Shown in pieces: positions 17,840-27,303 of a stretch of 64,000 nt of DNA (its first letter is position 1; each line of letters opens with the position of its first letter). The notes beneath the pieces were generated by a model that worked only from the letters and a program-made list of their open reading frames with translations, was not told the DNA's origin and ran no database searches. Source of the DNA: Defluviitalea phaphyphila (GTDB lineage Bacteria; Bacillota; Clostridia; Lachnospirales; Defluviitaleaceae); the NCBI RefSeq assembly GCF_001466305.1, contig NZ_JWID01000002.1, positions 1,140 to 65,139 of the forward strand, written 5' to 3'. Both the position numbers and the translations under genes were made by a program.

Positions 17840-19053
17840 GTTGTGAACAATTTAGGGAATTAATGTCTTCTTATATGGATGGATACATAGAAGAAGATAA
17901 AAAAATAGAATTCGAAAATCATTTAAAATATTGTAAAGACTGTAAAGAAGAATTTGAACAATTTAAATTTATAATTAATGAAATTAAAAAGTTGCCAGAT
18001 AAAAAATTGCCTAATCACTATCATGAAGATTTAATGTTAAGACTATATAAGAGTAAAGAAGAAGACAGATTAAGCAGGAGAAATAGTTATTTTAATTGGA
18101 AAATATTAGTACCATTAGCAGCTAGTTTTATTGTATTAATTTTTGTAATAGGAAATCTAGATAATATTTTAACAACAAAAGATTATTATAAGCAAGAATC
18201 AGCCACAGAAGAAATGATGGAAGATAGTATAGATATAGATATGGCAGGTTTTAATATTGAGGGAGAAAAATTACAAATTACAGCTGAAGATGGTGTTAAT
18301 TCTAAATTAAATTATTCTACTGATGTAGATCGAAAGATTATATATGATAGTAATATGTATATAGAAGTAGAAGATTTCGACAAAACTATAAATGAAATAA
18401 AAAATATGGCTAATAATAGTGGGGGATATGTTGAAAATTCTTCTAGTTATATATATGATTCAGATCCAGAAAGAGATATTTATTTAAAACAAGGAACGAT
18501 AGTTATTCGTATACCAGTAGAAAGTTATGGACAAATACAAGAAGAACTTATATCTTTAGGGCATTTAATAAATCAAGAAGAAAATAGTACCAATGTAACA
18601 GAGGAATATATAGAAACAGAAAGTCGAATTCGCATGTTAGAAATAGAACAAAATAGACTTTTAGAGATTATGGAAAAATCTGATAAAGTAGAGGATTTAA
18701 TTAAATTAGAAGAAAGACTTAATCAAGTAAGGACAGATTTAGAAATTTACAAAAGTAAAATAAAAAATTGGGATCAACTAGTTTCTCTTTCTACTTTTAC
18801 TATAAAGTTAAAAGAAGTAAAAGAAAAAGAAGATTTAAAAAATCTTGACCCTAATTTAACGACAAAAATTAAATTTAGTTTTATTAAATCTGTAAATGAT
18901 ATAAGGCAAGTATTTGAAAAAATAATAATTTACGCAGCTTATGGGGTAATACCTTTTATAATATTTATAATTATTATATTCATTGTATTTATAATTACTA
19001 AACCCATAATAAAATTGTTATTAAAAAAAATTAAGAAAAGGAAGGATGAATAA
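17836..19053 (+). CDS. Anti-sigma factor: zf-HC2 domain, membrane helix and DUF4349 domain
   Basis: The 405-residue membrane protein starts with a zinc-binding anti-sigma domain with ligands C3, H29, C33 and C36. A membrane helix follows (about residues 90-108). A long extracytoplasmic DUF4349 domain (about 170-375) begins with the DRKIIYDSNMYIEVEDF strand and contains a coiled coil. A second membrane helix lies near the C-terminus (about 365-395) before a basic tail. It should hold the sigma factor inactive at the membrane and sense envelope state. It overlaps both neighbours by a few bases. Confidence 0.88.
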   Translation: MSCEQFRELMSSYMDGYIEEDKKIEFENHLKYCKDCKEEFEQFKFIINEIKKLPDKKLPNHYHEDLMLRLYKSKEEDRLSRRNSYFNWKILVPLAASFIVLIFVIGNLDNILTTKDYYKQESATEEMMEDSIDIDMAGFNIEGEKLQITAEDGVNSKLNYSTDVDRKIIYDSNMYIEVEDFDKTINEIKNMANNSGGYVENSSSYIYDSDPERDIYLKQGTIVIRIPVESYGQIQEELISLGHLINQEENSTNVTEEYIETESRIRMLEIEQNRLLEIMEKSDKVEDLIKLEERLNQVRTDLEIYKSKIKNWDQLVSLSTFTIKLKEVKEKEDLKNLDPNLTTKIKFSFIKSVNDIRQVFEKIIIYAAYGVIPFIIFIIIIFIVFIITKPIIKLLLKKIKKRKDE

Positions 19054-19054
19054 T

Positions 19055-19795
19055 ATGAAAAATACAATTAAAATTTTATCATCAGTATTTATAATGGCTA
19101 TTTTAGTTATTGCAGGATTTACAGGAAAGCAGATTTTTACAGCTAATCCAGTGATGGCAAATGAATATAATAATATTAATACCATTACAGCTAGGGGACA
19201 AGGAACAATAAAAGTAAAACCAGATATTGCATATATAACTATGGGAGTTCGTACAGAACATGAAGACGCAGAAACGGCTCAATCTGATAATGCTAAAAAA
19301 ATGGATGAAGTCATTAATGCTTTAAAAGAAATGGGAATAGAAGAAAGAGATATTCAAACTTCAAATTATTCTATTTATCCTCAATATGATTATGAAGCAA
19401 AGGGTGGAGAAAGAATAATTGGATATACTGTAGAAAACACGGTTAATGTGACTATTAGAGATATAAATAAGGTGGGAGAAGTTTTAGATACAGGAGTAGA
19501 AAAAGGAGCTAATGTATCTAGAGGAATACAATTTAGCGTATCAAATACAGAAGAATATTATAAAAAAGCCTTAAAACAAGCCATTGAAAATGCCAAAGGA
19601 AAAGCAGAAGCTATGGGAGAAGCTATTAATGTATCTATTAAAAATCCAATTTCTGTTACGGAATTAAGTAGTGGAGGGAATAATATAATATATGCAGATC
19701 AAGAATTATTACAAAATAAGGTAAACTTAGAAACTCCAATATCTATAGGAGAATTAGATATTAATGCTTCTGTAGAAGTAGTTTATCAATATTAA
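19055..19795 (+). CDS. SIMPL-domain (DUF541) secreted protein
   Basis: This 246-residue protein has an N-terminal signal or anchor (about residues 5-28) and a SIMPL domain. The domain opens with ITARGQGTIKVKPDIAYITMGV and contains the IQTSNYSIYPQYDY strand. Family members lie outside the membrane; BP26 of Brucella forms channel-like assemblies, but the role in Firmicutes is unclear. The ATG at 19055 lies nine bases after AAGGAAGG; the ATG at 19046 abuts that site. It is the third gene of the ECF operon and ends at a terminator, so it is probably part of the stress regulon. Confidence 0.85.
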   Translation: MKNTIKILSSVFIMAILVIAGFTGKQIFTANPVMANEYNNINTITARGQGTIKVKPDIAYITMGVRTEHEDAETAQSDNAKKMDEVINALKEMGIEERDIQTSNYSIYPQYDYEAKGGERIIGYTVENTVNVTIRDINKVGEVLDTGVEKGANVSRGIQFSVSNTEEYYKKALKQAIENAKGKAEAMGEAINVSIKNPISVTELSSGGNNIIYADQELLQNKVNLETPISIGELDINASVEVVYQY

Positions 19796-19822
19796 TTTAT
19801 CTATAAAATTTATATAAATTTT

Positions 19823-19852
19823 AAGTTCCGAAGTTAATTCGGAGCTTTTTTT
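19823..19852 (+). terminator. Terminator of the ECF sigma operon
   Basis: AAGTTCCGAA pairs with TTCGGAGCTT (one T-G pair) around a GTTAA loop, followed by a run of T. Confidence 0.85.
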
Positions 19853-19886
19853 ATGTTATAATAATCAAAATAGATGAGGTGTGTAT

Positions 19887-20735
19887 ATGATTAAGTGGAA
19901 AAAGTATTATATTATTAGTATAATATTTATTTTTGTAATTATATATTTTTATATAAAACATAATACAAATGATGAATTTAATAGTGAAATTCATTTTTTA
20001 GAACTTCCTATAGGGGATTGTACTTTAATTAAAACTAGTGAAAGAAATATATTACTTGGAACAGCATACAAAAAAGATTCAAAATATATAAGCAAATATT
20101 TAGAAAAATATGAAATAGATAATGTTTCAGACTTAATTTTGGTTTATCCTAATAAAGATAATATAGAAGGATTTTATTCTTTGCTTCCTCAAATAAATAA
20201 TATTTATATTCCTTATATAGAAAATTTAGAATCTAGTATAGAATTTTTTACAGATGCCAAAAAATACAATATACCCATATATAAAATTGAGGATAATGAA
20301 AAATGGGAAGTAGATAATTTAGAGTTTATATTTTTAAGACCTCTAAAAGATAGCACTATTCCGGAAGATAAAAAGAAAATTGTCTTAAAATTAGAATATG
20401 GGAAAGAATCTATTTTATGGCTTCCTCCCATGGAACAAATGGATAAATCAGATTTAATGCTTAGTGCGAGAGAATTAAAATCTACTATATTAAAAATATC
20501 AGGAGAAAAAAGAGATATTTTTATGGATAAGGATTTTCTAAGTTATGTAGACCCTAGTATTATTTTATTTACAGATAGAGAAAAGCCAAAAGAAGAAGAA
20601 TTAAGATTAATTTATGGATGGAATTCTAAGGTACAATTATTTTCTACTTATGAAGAAGGAGACATTATAGTTTATACACAAGATAAAAAATATAATATTA
20701 TAACTAACCGAATGATGGAAATTAGGATTCAATAA
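19887..20735 (+). CDS. Membrane-anchored, degenerate metallo-beta-lactamase-fold protein (ComEC C-domain-like)
   Basis: The 282-residue protein has one N-terminal membrane helix (about residues 5-24). Its opening HFLELPIGDCTLIKT aligns with HFIDVGQGDSxLIxT, the start of ComEC-type MBL domains. The metal-binding HxHxDH segment expected after the second strand is replaced by YPNKDNIEGFYSLL, so no zinc site is visible. It probably keeps the fold without hydrolase activity. The ATG at 19887 follows GAGGT. A -10-like TATAAT with an upstream TG (19854-19862) overlaps the terminator tail. polA follows 17 bases downstream. Confidence 0.65.
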   Translation: MIKWKKYYIISIIFIFVIIYFYIKHNTNDEFNSEIHFLELPIGDCTLIKTSERNILLGTAYKKDSKYISKYLEKYEIDNVSDLILVYPNKDNIEGFYSLLPQINNIYIPYIENLESSIEFFTDAKKYNIPIYKIEDNEKWEVDNLEFIFLRPLKDSTIPEDKKKIVLKLEYGKESILWLPPMEQMDKSDLMLSARELKSTILKISGEKRDIFMDKDFLSYVDPSIILFTDREKPKEEELRLIYGWNSKVQLFSTYEEGDIIVYTQDKKYNIITNRMMEIRIQ

Positions 20736-20752
20736 TAAAGAGGAGAATTGAT

Positions 20753-23431
20753 ATGGAAAAGAAAATTATGTTAGTAGATGGGAATAGTATTATAAATAGA
20801 GCTTTTTATGGAGTGCCATTACTTTCTAATTCTCAAGGAATTTATACCAATGGAGTATATGGATTTTTAAATATTTTATTTAAATTATTAGAAGAAGATA
20901 AGCCAGAATACATAGCTGTAGCATTTGATTTAAAAACTCCTACGTTTAGACATAAAGTTTTTAAAGATTATAAAGGAAATAGAAAGGGTATGCCAGAGGA
21001 ATTAAGACCCCAAATACCATTATTAAAAGATATATTAGATGCTATGGGAATATTAAGATTAGAAATGGAAGGATATGAAGCTGATGATATTTTAGGAACT
21101 GTAGCTAAAAAAGCGGAAAAAGCAGGAATGAATCCTATTATAGTTTCGGGAGATAGAGACCTTTTACAATTAGCTAGTGATAAAATAAAAATAAAAATTC
21201 CCAAAACTAAAAAAGGGAAAACAGAAGTAGAAAATTATTATGCAAAAGATGTGGTAGAAAAATTAGGAGTTACTCCCGTTGAATACATTGATGTGAAAGC
21301 TCTTATGGGAGATCCTTCAGACAATATTTTAGGTGTCCCTGGTATAGGAGAAAAGACGGCAATAAAAATTATTAAAGAATATCATAATATAGAAAATGCT
21401 ATAGAGCATATAGAAGAAATAAAACCTGCTAGAGCAAAAACCAATTTAAAGCTATATGAAGAACAAGCAAGACAAAGTAAATATCTTGCTACTATTTGTA
21501 CAGAAGTTCCTTTAGATTTAGAATGGAATAATTTTAAGATGAATTCTATTATAAATCCTAAAGTATATGAATTATTTAAGGAGTTAGAATTTAAAAGTTT
21601 TTTAGATAAATTTAATTTTGAATTAAATGATAAAGAAGAGTTAAACAATAAACAAGTTTTAAATAGAGAATATATAGCTATTATCTCTAAAGAAGAGTAT
21701 AAAAAAGTGATTGATGAAATAAATAAAGCAGAAAAATTTTCCTTTTTAATTTTTAATGAGCAAGAAAATATTTTAGGAATTAGTTTATGCTATAATGATT
21801 CTTCAGCTTTTTGGGTAGAAGCAAAAGAAGATTTTAATATAAAAGAAATAATGGAATTAACTAAACCTTTATTTGAATCAAAAAAAATAAAGAAAATAGC
21901 TCATCAAGCTAAAAAAGAGATGCATATTTTAAAAAAGTTCGGGATTACTTTGAATAATCTTGTATTTGATACTATGATAGCAGGTTATGTTTTAAATCCA
22001 ACAAAAGATACTTATGGATATGATGATTTAGCTAAAGAATTTTTAGGAGAAATTATACCTAATGAAGAAGAAGTTTTAGGTAAAGGTAAAAGTAAAAAAT
22101 CTATTATGGATTTAGAAAAGAATAATAGAATAAAATTTACAGCTCAACAGGCATATATTGTTTTTATTTCAGAAAAACAAATGACTAAAAAGCTAAAAGC
22201 AAATAATCAAGAATATCTGTATTATGAAATAGAACATCCATTAATAGAGGTTTTATTTAGTATGGAAGAACATGGCTTTAAAATAGATGTTAAAAAATTA
22301 AAAGAGTATGTAGAGGAATTAGATAAAAAAATAAATATTTTAACATCAGAAATATATGAAATAGCAGGTGAAGAATTTAATATTAATTCTACTAAACAGT
22401 TAGGGAAAATTCTTTTTGAAAAATTAAAATTGCCTGTTATAAAGAAAACAAAAACAGGATATTCTACAGCAGCAGAAGTGTTAGAAAAATTAAAATACAC
22501 TCATGTAATTATAGAAAAAATATTAGAATATAGACAATTAGTAAAATTAAAAACTACTTATGGGGATGGATTATTTAATGTAGTTAATAAAAAGACCAAT
22601 AAAATACATTCTACTTTTAATCAAACAATTACTGCTACAGGAAGAATAAGTAGTACTGAACCAAACCTTCAAAATATACCAATTAAACTAGAAATGGGTA
22701 GAAAAATTAGAAAAGTATTTATTCCTAGTAATGAAGATTATTTATTATTAGATGCTGATTATTCTCAAATTGAGCTTAGGGTTTTAGCACATATCTCTCA
22801 GGATGAAACACTTATTAATGCATTTAAAAAAGGAGAAGATATTCATAAAATCACAGCTTCTCAGGTATTTAAAGTTCCTCTTAAAGATGTTACTCCAAGA
22901 CAGAGAAGTGATGCTAAGGCAGTAAATTTTGGTATTGTATATGGAATAGGAGCTTTTAGTTTAAGTCAAGATTTAAATATTTCTAAAAAGGAAGCAGAAA
23001 AATATATAGAAGGATATTTTGAAAAATATCCCAATGTAAAAAAATATATGGATGATACAGTTCAACAAGCTAAAGAATTAGGATATGTAACAACATTATT
23101 TGGAAGAAGAAGAATAATTCCAGAAATTAATTCTAAAAATTTTGTACGTCGTTCTTTTGGAGAAAGAGTTGCTATGAATACTCCTATTCAAGGAACGGCA
23201 GCTGATATTATTAAAATTGCTATGGTTAAAGTTTTTAATAAATTAAAAGAAAGAAATTTAAAATCAAAACTTATACTCCAAGTACATGATGAACTTTTAA
23301 TTGAAGTTCATAAAGATGAATTAGAGGAAGTTAAAGAAATACTTAAATATGAAATGGAACATGCAGTAAGTTTAAGTGTTCCTTTAGATGTTGATATGCA
23401 TGTAGGAGAAAATTGGTTTGAAACAAAATAA
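20753..23431 (+). CDS. polA: DNA polymerase I
   Basis: This 892-residue repair and Okazaki-fragment polymerase has three parts. The N-terminal 5'-3' nuclease (MLVDGNSIINRAFYG... EGYEADDILGT...SGDRDLLQL...GDPSDNILGVPGIGEKTA) covers about residues 1-290. The middle 3'-5' exonuclease-like domain covers about 310-480. The polymerase domain has motif A DADYSQIELRVLAH, motif B RQRSDAKAVNFGIVYG and motif C QVHDELLIE. The first exonuclease motif reads FSFLIFNEQ, without the D-x-E metal ligands, so proofreading is probably lost, as in Bacillus and Thermus Pol I. coaE follows after 29 bases. Confidence 0.97.
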   Translation: MEKKIMLVDGNSIINRAFYGVPLLSNSQGIYTNGVYGFLNILFKLLEEDKPEYIAVAFDLKTPTFRHKVFKDYKGNRKGMPEELRPQIPLLKDILDAMGILRLEMEGYEADDILGTVAKKAEKAGMNPIIVSGDRDLLQLASDKIKIKIPKTKKGKTEVENYYAKDVVEKLGVTPVEYIDVKALMGDPSDNILGVPGIGEKTAIKIIKEYHNIENAIEHIEEIKPARAKTNLKLYEEQARQSKYLATICTEVPLDLEWNNFKMNSIINPKVYELFKELEFKSFLDKFNFELNDKEELNNKQVLNREYIAIISKEEYKKVIDEINKAEKFSFLIFNEQENILGISLCYNDSSAFWVEAKEDFNIKEIMELTKPLFESKKIKKIAHQAKKEMHILKKFGITLNNLVFDTMIAGYVLNPTKDTYGYDDLAKEFLGEIIPNEEEVLGKGKSKKSIMDLEKNNRIKFTAQQAYIVFISEKQMTKKLKANNQEYLYYEIEHPLIEVLFSMEEHGFKIDVKKLKEYVEELDKKINILTSEIYEIAGEEFNINSTKQLGKILFEKLKLPVIKKTKTGYSTAAEVLEKLKYTHVIIEKILEYRQLVKLKTTYGDGLFNVVNKKTNKIHSTFNQTITATGRISSTEPNLQNIPIKLEMGRKIRKVFIPSNEDYLLLDADYSQIELRVLAHISQDETLINAFKKGEDIHKITASQVFKVPLKDVTPRQRSDAKAVNFGIVYGIGAFSLSQDLNISKKEAEKYIEGYFEKYPNVKKYMDDTVQQAKELGYVTTLFGRRRIIPEINSKNFVRRSFGERVAMNTPIQGTAADIIKIAMVKVFNKLKERNLKSKLILQVHDELLIEVHKDELEEVKEILKYEMEHAVSLSVPLDVDMHVGENWFETK

Positions 23432-23460
23432 TTTATTAAAGAATTGATTATTGGGGGAGT

Positions 23461-24054
23461 ATGATGAAAATAATAGGATTAACTGGAGGAAGTGGTAGTG
23501 GAAAAAGCACAGTAGTAACTATATTATCTGAAATGACTACAGTTTATATTATTGATGCAGATAAAATTGGACATAAAATTATTTTAAAAGGTAATCCTGC
23601 ATATTATGATATTATAAATTATTTTGGTAAGAAAATTTTAAAAGAAGATGGAGAAATAGATAGAAAAATTTTAGGGAAAATTGTTTTTTCTGACAAAAAT
23701 GATTTAAAAAAATTAAATGAAATTACTCACTATAGAATAAAAGAATATATTATTAATACTATTAAGGAAATAAAAAAGACCCCATCTTTATATAAATATA
23801 TAATAATAGATGCTGCTCTTTTAATTGAAACAGGGCTTCATACTTTAGTAGATGAGATATGGGTAGTTTATGCAAGATTAGAGGATAGAATTAAAAGAAT
23901 TATGGAAAGAGATAATATTAGTGAAGAACAAGCGAGAAGACGAATTAATTCTCAAATATCTTGGGAAGAATTAAAAAAATATGCCAATAGGATAATTTAT
24001 AACGAAAAAAATAAGGAGTTTTTAAAAGAGCAACTAATTTCTATTTTAAAGTAG
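23461..24054 (+). CDS. coaE: Dephospho-CoA kinase
   Basis: This enzyme catalyses the last step of coenzyme A synthesis, phosphorylating the 3'-hydroxyl of dephospho-CoA. The 197 residues have P-loop GLTGGSGSGKST near residue 6, the DADKIGHKI motif near 36 and a lid with RIMERDNISEEQARRRINSQ near 142. ATG codons at 23461 and 23464 both follow GGGGGAG. The polA-coaE-transglycosylase order, with short gaps, is common in Clostridia. Confidence 0.95.
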   Translation: MMKIIGLTGGSGSGKSTVVTILSEMTTVYIIDADKIGHKIILKGNPAYYDIINYFGKKILKEDGEIDRKILGKIVFSDKNDLKKLNEITHYRIKEYIINTIKEIKKTPSLYKYIIIDAALLIETGLHTLVDEIWVVYARLEDRIKRIMERDNISEEQARRRINSQISWEELKKYANRIIYNEKNKEFLKEQLISILK

Positions 24055-24077
24055 ATAATTAAAAAAGGAGATAATTT

Positions 24078-24656
24078 ATGTTTTATATTATTAATCTTAG
24101 AGATGGGAGAATTAGAAAGTTTGTTTCTATTATATTTGTTTTTATTATTACTTTTTTTAGCTTGTTGATTTTAATTAGAACTTTTTTTTATCCTGTAAAG
24201 TATACAGATTTAATAAATAAATATGCAAATGAATATAATTTAGATGTTTATTTAATTTTAGCTGTTATAAAAACAGAAAGTAAATTTGATACTAAAGCTA
24301 TATCCCATAAAGGAGCTAAAGGGCTTATGCAAATTACGGATAAAACTGGAGAATGGGCTGCAAAAGAAATAGAAATAGAAGAATATGATAGTGAAAAGCT
24401 TTATGACCCAGAGATTAATATTAGAATAGGTTGTTGGTATATTAGTAGACTTTTAGTTCAATATGAAAATAATATTGGAACAAGTTTAGCAGCATATAAT
24501 GCTGGGAGTGGAAATGTTTCTAAGTGGTTACAAAATAATGAATATAGTAGAGATGGTAAAAATTTAGATCAAATTCCTTTTAAAGAAACTAGGGATTATG
24601 TAAAAAAAGTATTAAAAAATATGCAGATATATAAAAAATTATATAAAAACTTGTAA
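24078..24656 (+). CDS. Membrane-anchored lytic transglycosylase (SLT domain)
   Basis: The 192-residue protein has one N-terminal membrane anchor (about residues 15-38). The SLT domain has catalytic glutamate in AVIKTESKFDTKAISHKGAKGLMQI (near residue 68) and the later motifs SLAAYNAGSGNV and Y-V-K-K-V. It cleaves glycan strands of peptidoglycan outside the membrane. It lies 23 bases after coaE. Confidence 0.92.
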   Translation: MFYIINLRDGRIRKFVSIIFVFIITFFSLLILIRTFFYPVKYTDLINKYANEYNLDVYLILAVIKTESKFDTKAISHKGAKGLMQITDKTGEWAAKEIEIEEYDSEKLYDPEINIRIGCWYISRLLVQYENNIGTSLAAYNAGSGNVSKWLQNNEYSRDGKNLDQIPFKETRDYVKKVLKNMQIYKKLYKNL

Positions 24657-24696
24657 TAACATATAATACAGATATTTTAGGAAGGGAAGAAGTAAC

Positions 24697-26283
24697 TTGA
24701 TTAGAAAAAAAGAATTTATAATATTTATTTTAATTTCATTAATATTTACAAGTTGTGTAAATACTACCCCAAAAAATATAGAAGAACCTAAAGTGGAAGA
24801 AAATGTTACAGAAATACCTCTAAATCCAACTAGAGGAGGAGAAATAAATATATCAATGAGAAATCCTAAAACTTTAAATCCTTTATTAAATGAAGATTAT
24901 ACAGTGGACCAAATTCTTAAATTAGTATTTGATACATTAATAACTTTTGATAAGAATCAAAAACCTGCTCCTAATTTAGCTTCAGGATGGAGTTTTTCAG
25001 AAGATGGAACAATGCTTACATTAAATATTAGGCAAGATGTAATGTGGCATGACGGAACTCCTTTTACAGCTAAAGATGTAAAGTTTTCATTAGATACAAT
25101 AAAAGAATCTTCTGATACTTCTGCTTATAAAAAATGTATACAGAATATAACATCATATATGGTAGTAGATGATTATACTATAAAAATTATTTATAATCAG
25201 CCTTTTAGTGGTTCTTTATATGGCTTATATTTTCCAATTATTCCTGCCCATATATATGAAAATAATACGGAAAATGCAGTGGGGGATATTATACCTGTTG
25301 GAACAGGGAGATATAAAGTAGCAGATTTTCTTCAAGGAAAAGAATTAAATTTAGTTGTCAATGATAATTGGTTTAAAGGAGCACCATACATAGAGAAAAT
25401 AAATGTATTAATAACTCCTGATAGTGAAACTGATATGTATTCTTTTGAACAAGAAATATTAGATGTTATTATTACTGATGTTGTTGATTGGGATAAATAT
25501 GCCCAAAATCAAAATATAAAAATACACGAGTATGTTACTAATTATTATGATTTTATAGGATTTAATTTTAATAAAGCATTATTTCAAGATAAAAATATAA
25601 GGCAAGCCATAGCGTATGCTATTGACCGTGAAAGTATATTAGAAAACTACTATTTAAATCATGGAGTCATAACAGATGTACCTATAAATCCTGAGTCATG
25701 GCTTTATAGTGAAGAAAGCAGAAAATATAATTTTGACATAGAAAAAGCTAAGGAACTTTTAGGAGATAAAAATGTAAGTTTTAATCTTTTAGTTAGTATA
25801 GAAAATGAAATCAGAAAAGAAGTAGCTTATGAAATTCAGAATATGCTAAAAGAGGTTGGAATAAATATAGAAATTGAAGAAGTAAGTCAGCAAGAGTTTA
25901 TTAATCGTTTACAAACTAAAAACTTTGATGCTTTTTTGGGCGGATGGAAACTTTCACCTATTCCAGACTATACTTTTGCTTTTCATTCATCAGAAATAGA
26001 AGAAGGAACAAATTATATTTCTTTTAGAAGTGATACTATGGATAATTTAATTAAACAAACTTTTGTGGCTATTAAGGAAGAAGATATAAAAAGTGCCTAT
26101 GATAATTTACAAAAATTTATTGCAGAAGAACTTCCTTATGTAAGTCTTTATTTTAGAACTGCAGCACTTATTACTAACGATAAAATTCAAGGCGAGATAA
26201 ATCCTAATAAAGATTTTTATATGAATAATATAGAAGATTGGTTTGTATACGAAGAAGATACAAATAATATTACAAATGAATAA
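24697..26283 (+). CDS. Oligopeptide-type ABC transporter substrate-binding lipoprotein
   Basis: This 528-residue solute-binding protein (SBP_bac_5 family) has a lipoprotein signal ending FTSC (C20). The fold markers include NPLLNEDYTVDQI, LASGWSFSEDGTMLTLNIRQDVMWHDGTPFTAKDVKFSL near residue 95 and FNFNKALFQDKNIRQAIAYAIDR near 290. It binds peptides or similar ligands outside the cell. No permease or ATPase genes adjoin, so it must work with a transporter encoded elsewhere or serve another role. It starts at TTG after GAAGGGAAGAAG. Confidence 0.9.
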   Translation: MIRKKEFIIFILISLIFTSCVNTTPKNIEEPKVEENVTEIPLNPTRGGEINISMRNPKTLNPLLNEDYTVDQILKLVFDTLITFDKNQKPAPNLASGWSFSEDGTMLTLNIRQDVMWHDGTPFTAKDVKFSLDTIKESSDTSAYKKCIQNITSYMVVDDYTIKIIYNQPFSGSLYGLYFPIIPAHIYENNTENAVGDIIPVGTGRYKVADFLQGKELNLVVNDNWFKGAPYIEKINVLITPDSETDMYSFEQEILDVIITDVVDWDKYAQNQNIKIHEYVTNYYDFIGFNFNKALFQDKNIRQAIAYAIDRESILENYYLNHGVITDVPINPESWLYSEESRKYNFDIEKAKELLGDKNVSFNLLVSIENEIRKEVAYEIQNMLKEVGINIEIEEVSQQEFINRLQTKNFDAFLGGWKLSPIPDYTFAFHSSEIEEGTNYISFRSDTMDNLIKQTFVAIKEEDIKSAYDNLQKFIAEELPYVSLYFRTAALITNDKIQGEINPNKDFYMNNIEDWFVYEEDTNNITNE

Positions 26284-26289
26284 TTTATC

Positions 26290-26321
26290 AAACCTCCTAT
26301 GCAATTGTATAGGAGGTTTTT
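26290..26321 (+). terminator. Terminator of the solute-binding protein gene
   Basis: ACCTCCTAT (26292-26300) and ATAGGAGGT (26309-26317) form a perfect stem, followed by T residues. Confidence 0.88.
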
Positions 26322-26424
26322 ATATTAAAATTTAAAATTTTATAATTTTCACAATATATGAATAATACACATTCCTTTATACAAAAGAATATTATATAAA
26401 AAAGTTATATTGAGAGGGGAAAAT

Positions 26425-27303
26425 ATGAAAATCGGATTAGCTTTATCGGGAGGAGGAATAAGAGGGATGTCTCATATAGGAGCTTTAAAAGCTCTTATAG
26501 AAGAAGGAATAAAACCTGATTTAATATCTGGAGCAAGTTCAGGAGCAATTATAGCAGGATTATACGGATGTGGATATACTCCAGAAGAAATTGAAGCAAT
26601 TGTAAAAAACAATTTAAATAACATAATTGATATAGATTATTTTAAAATAATTTTTACAATATTAAATTTTAGAGAAATAAAGACAAGAGGTTTGAGTGGA
26701 ATCATAAAAGGAGAAAAAATAGAAAAAATTTTACAAATTAATACACAGTTTAAAAACATAAAATGTACAAAGATTCCAATAGCAATTTCTGCTACAAGAG
26801 TACAAAATGGAGATAGTTTTTACTTTGTTTCTGATAAATCGAATCTAAAAGATAGTAAAAAAATAAAATTTATAGATAACATTGCTTTAAGTAAAGCTAT
26901 AAGAGCGAGTATTTCTTTTCCATCATTATTTAAACCAAAAGATATCATATATAATGGAGAAAAAATATTTTTAATGGACGGTGGAATAGTAGATAATATG
27001 CCAATAAAAGTTTTAAAGAAAATGGGAGCAGATGTAGTTATAGGAGTTAATTTAGGATATAATGGAAGAATAAAAAAAGATATAGATAGTTTTATTGAAA
27101 TAGGAGAACAAGCGATTTCTATTATGTCTTATATGCTTATTAAAAAAGAATATTATAATAAGGATTCTTCGATTTATGTATATAATCCCCATATATGGGA
27201 TATACCTTTGCTTGAATTGTCAGCTGTAGACGAGTGTATTAAAAAAGGATATTATGCTATGAAAAGAAATATCCCAATGATTAAATATAAATTTTTTATG
27301 TAA
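26425..27303 (+). CDS. Patatin-like phospholipase (RssA/YlbK type)
   Basis: The 292-residue protein has the patatin oxyanion loop GLALSGGGIRG at residue 3, the nucleophile elbow GASSGA near residue 38 and the catalytic aspartate in MDGGIVDNMP near residue 187. The Ser-Asp dyad is therefore complete. The family hydrolyses acyl esters of lipids; the physiological substrate is unknown. The ATG at 26425 is preferred because AGAGGGGA precedes it; the TTG at 26410 has no such site. It stands alone. Confidence 0.88.
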   Translation: MKIGLALSGGGIRGMSHIGALKALIEEGIKPDLISGASSGAIIAGLYGCGYTPEEIEAIVKNNLNNIIDIDYFKIIFTILNFREIKTRGLSGIIKGEKIEKILQINTQFKNIKCTKIPIAISATRVQNGDSFYFVSDKSNLKDSKKIKFIDNIALSKAIRASISFPSLFKPKDIIYNGEKIFLMDGGIVDNMPIKVLKKMGADVVIGVNLGYNGRIKKDIDSFIEIGEQAISIMSYMLIKKEYYNKDSSIYVYNPHIWDIPLLELSAVDECIKKGYYAMKRNIPMIKYKFFM

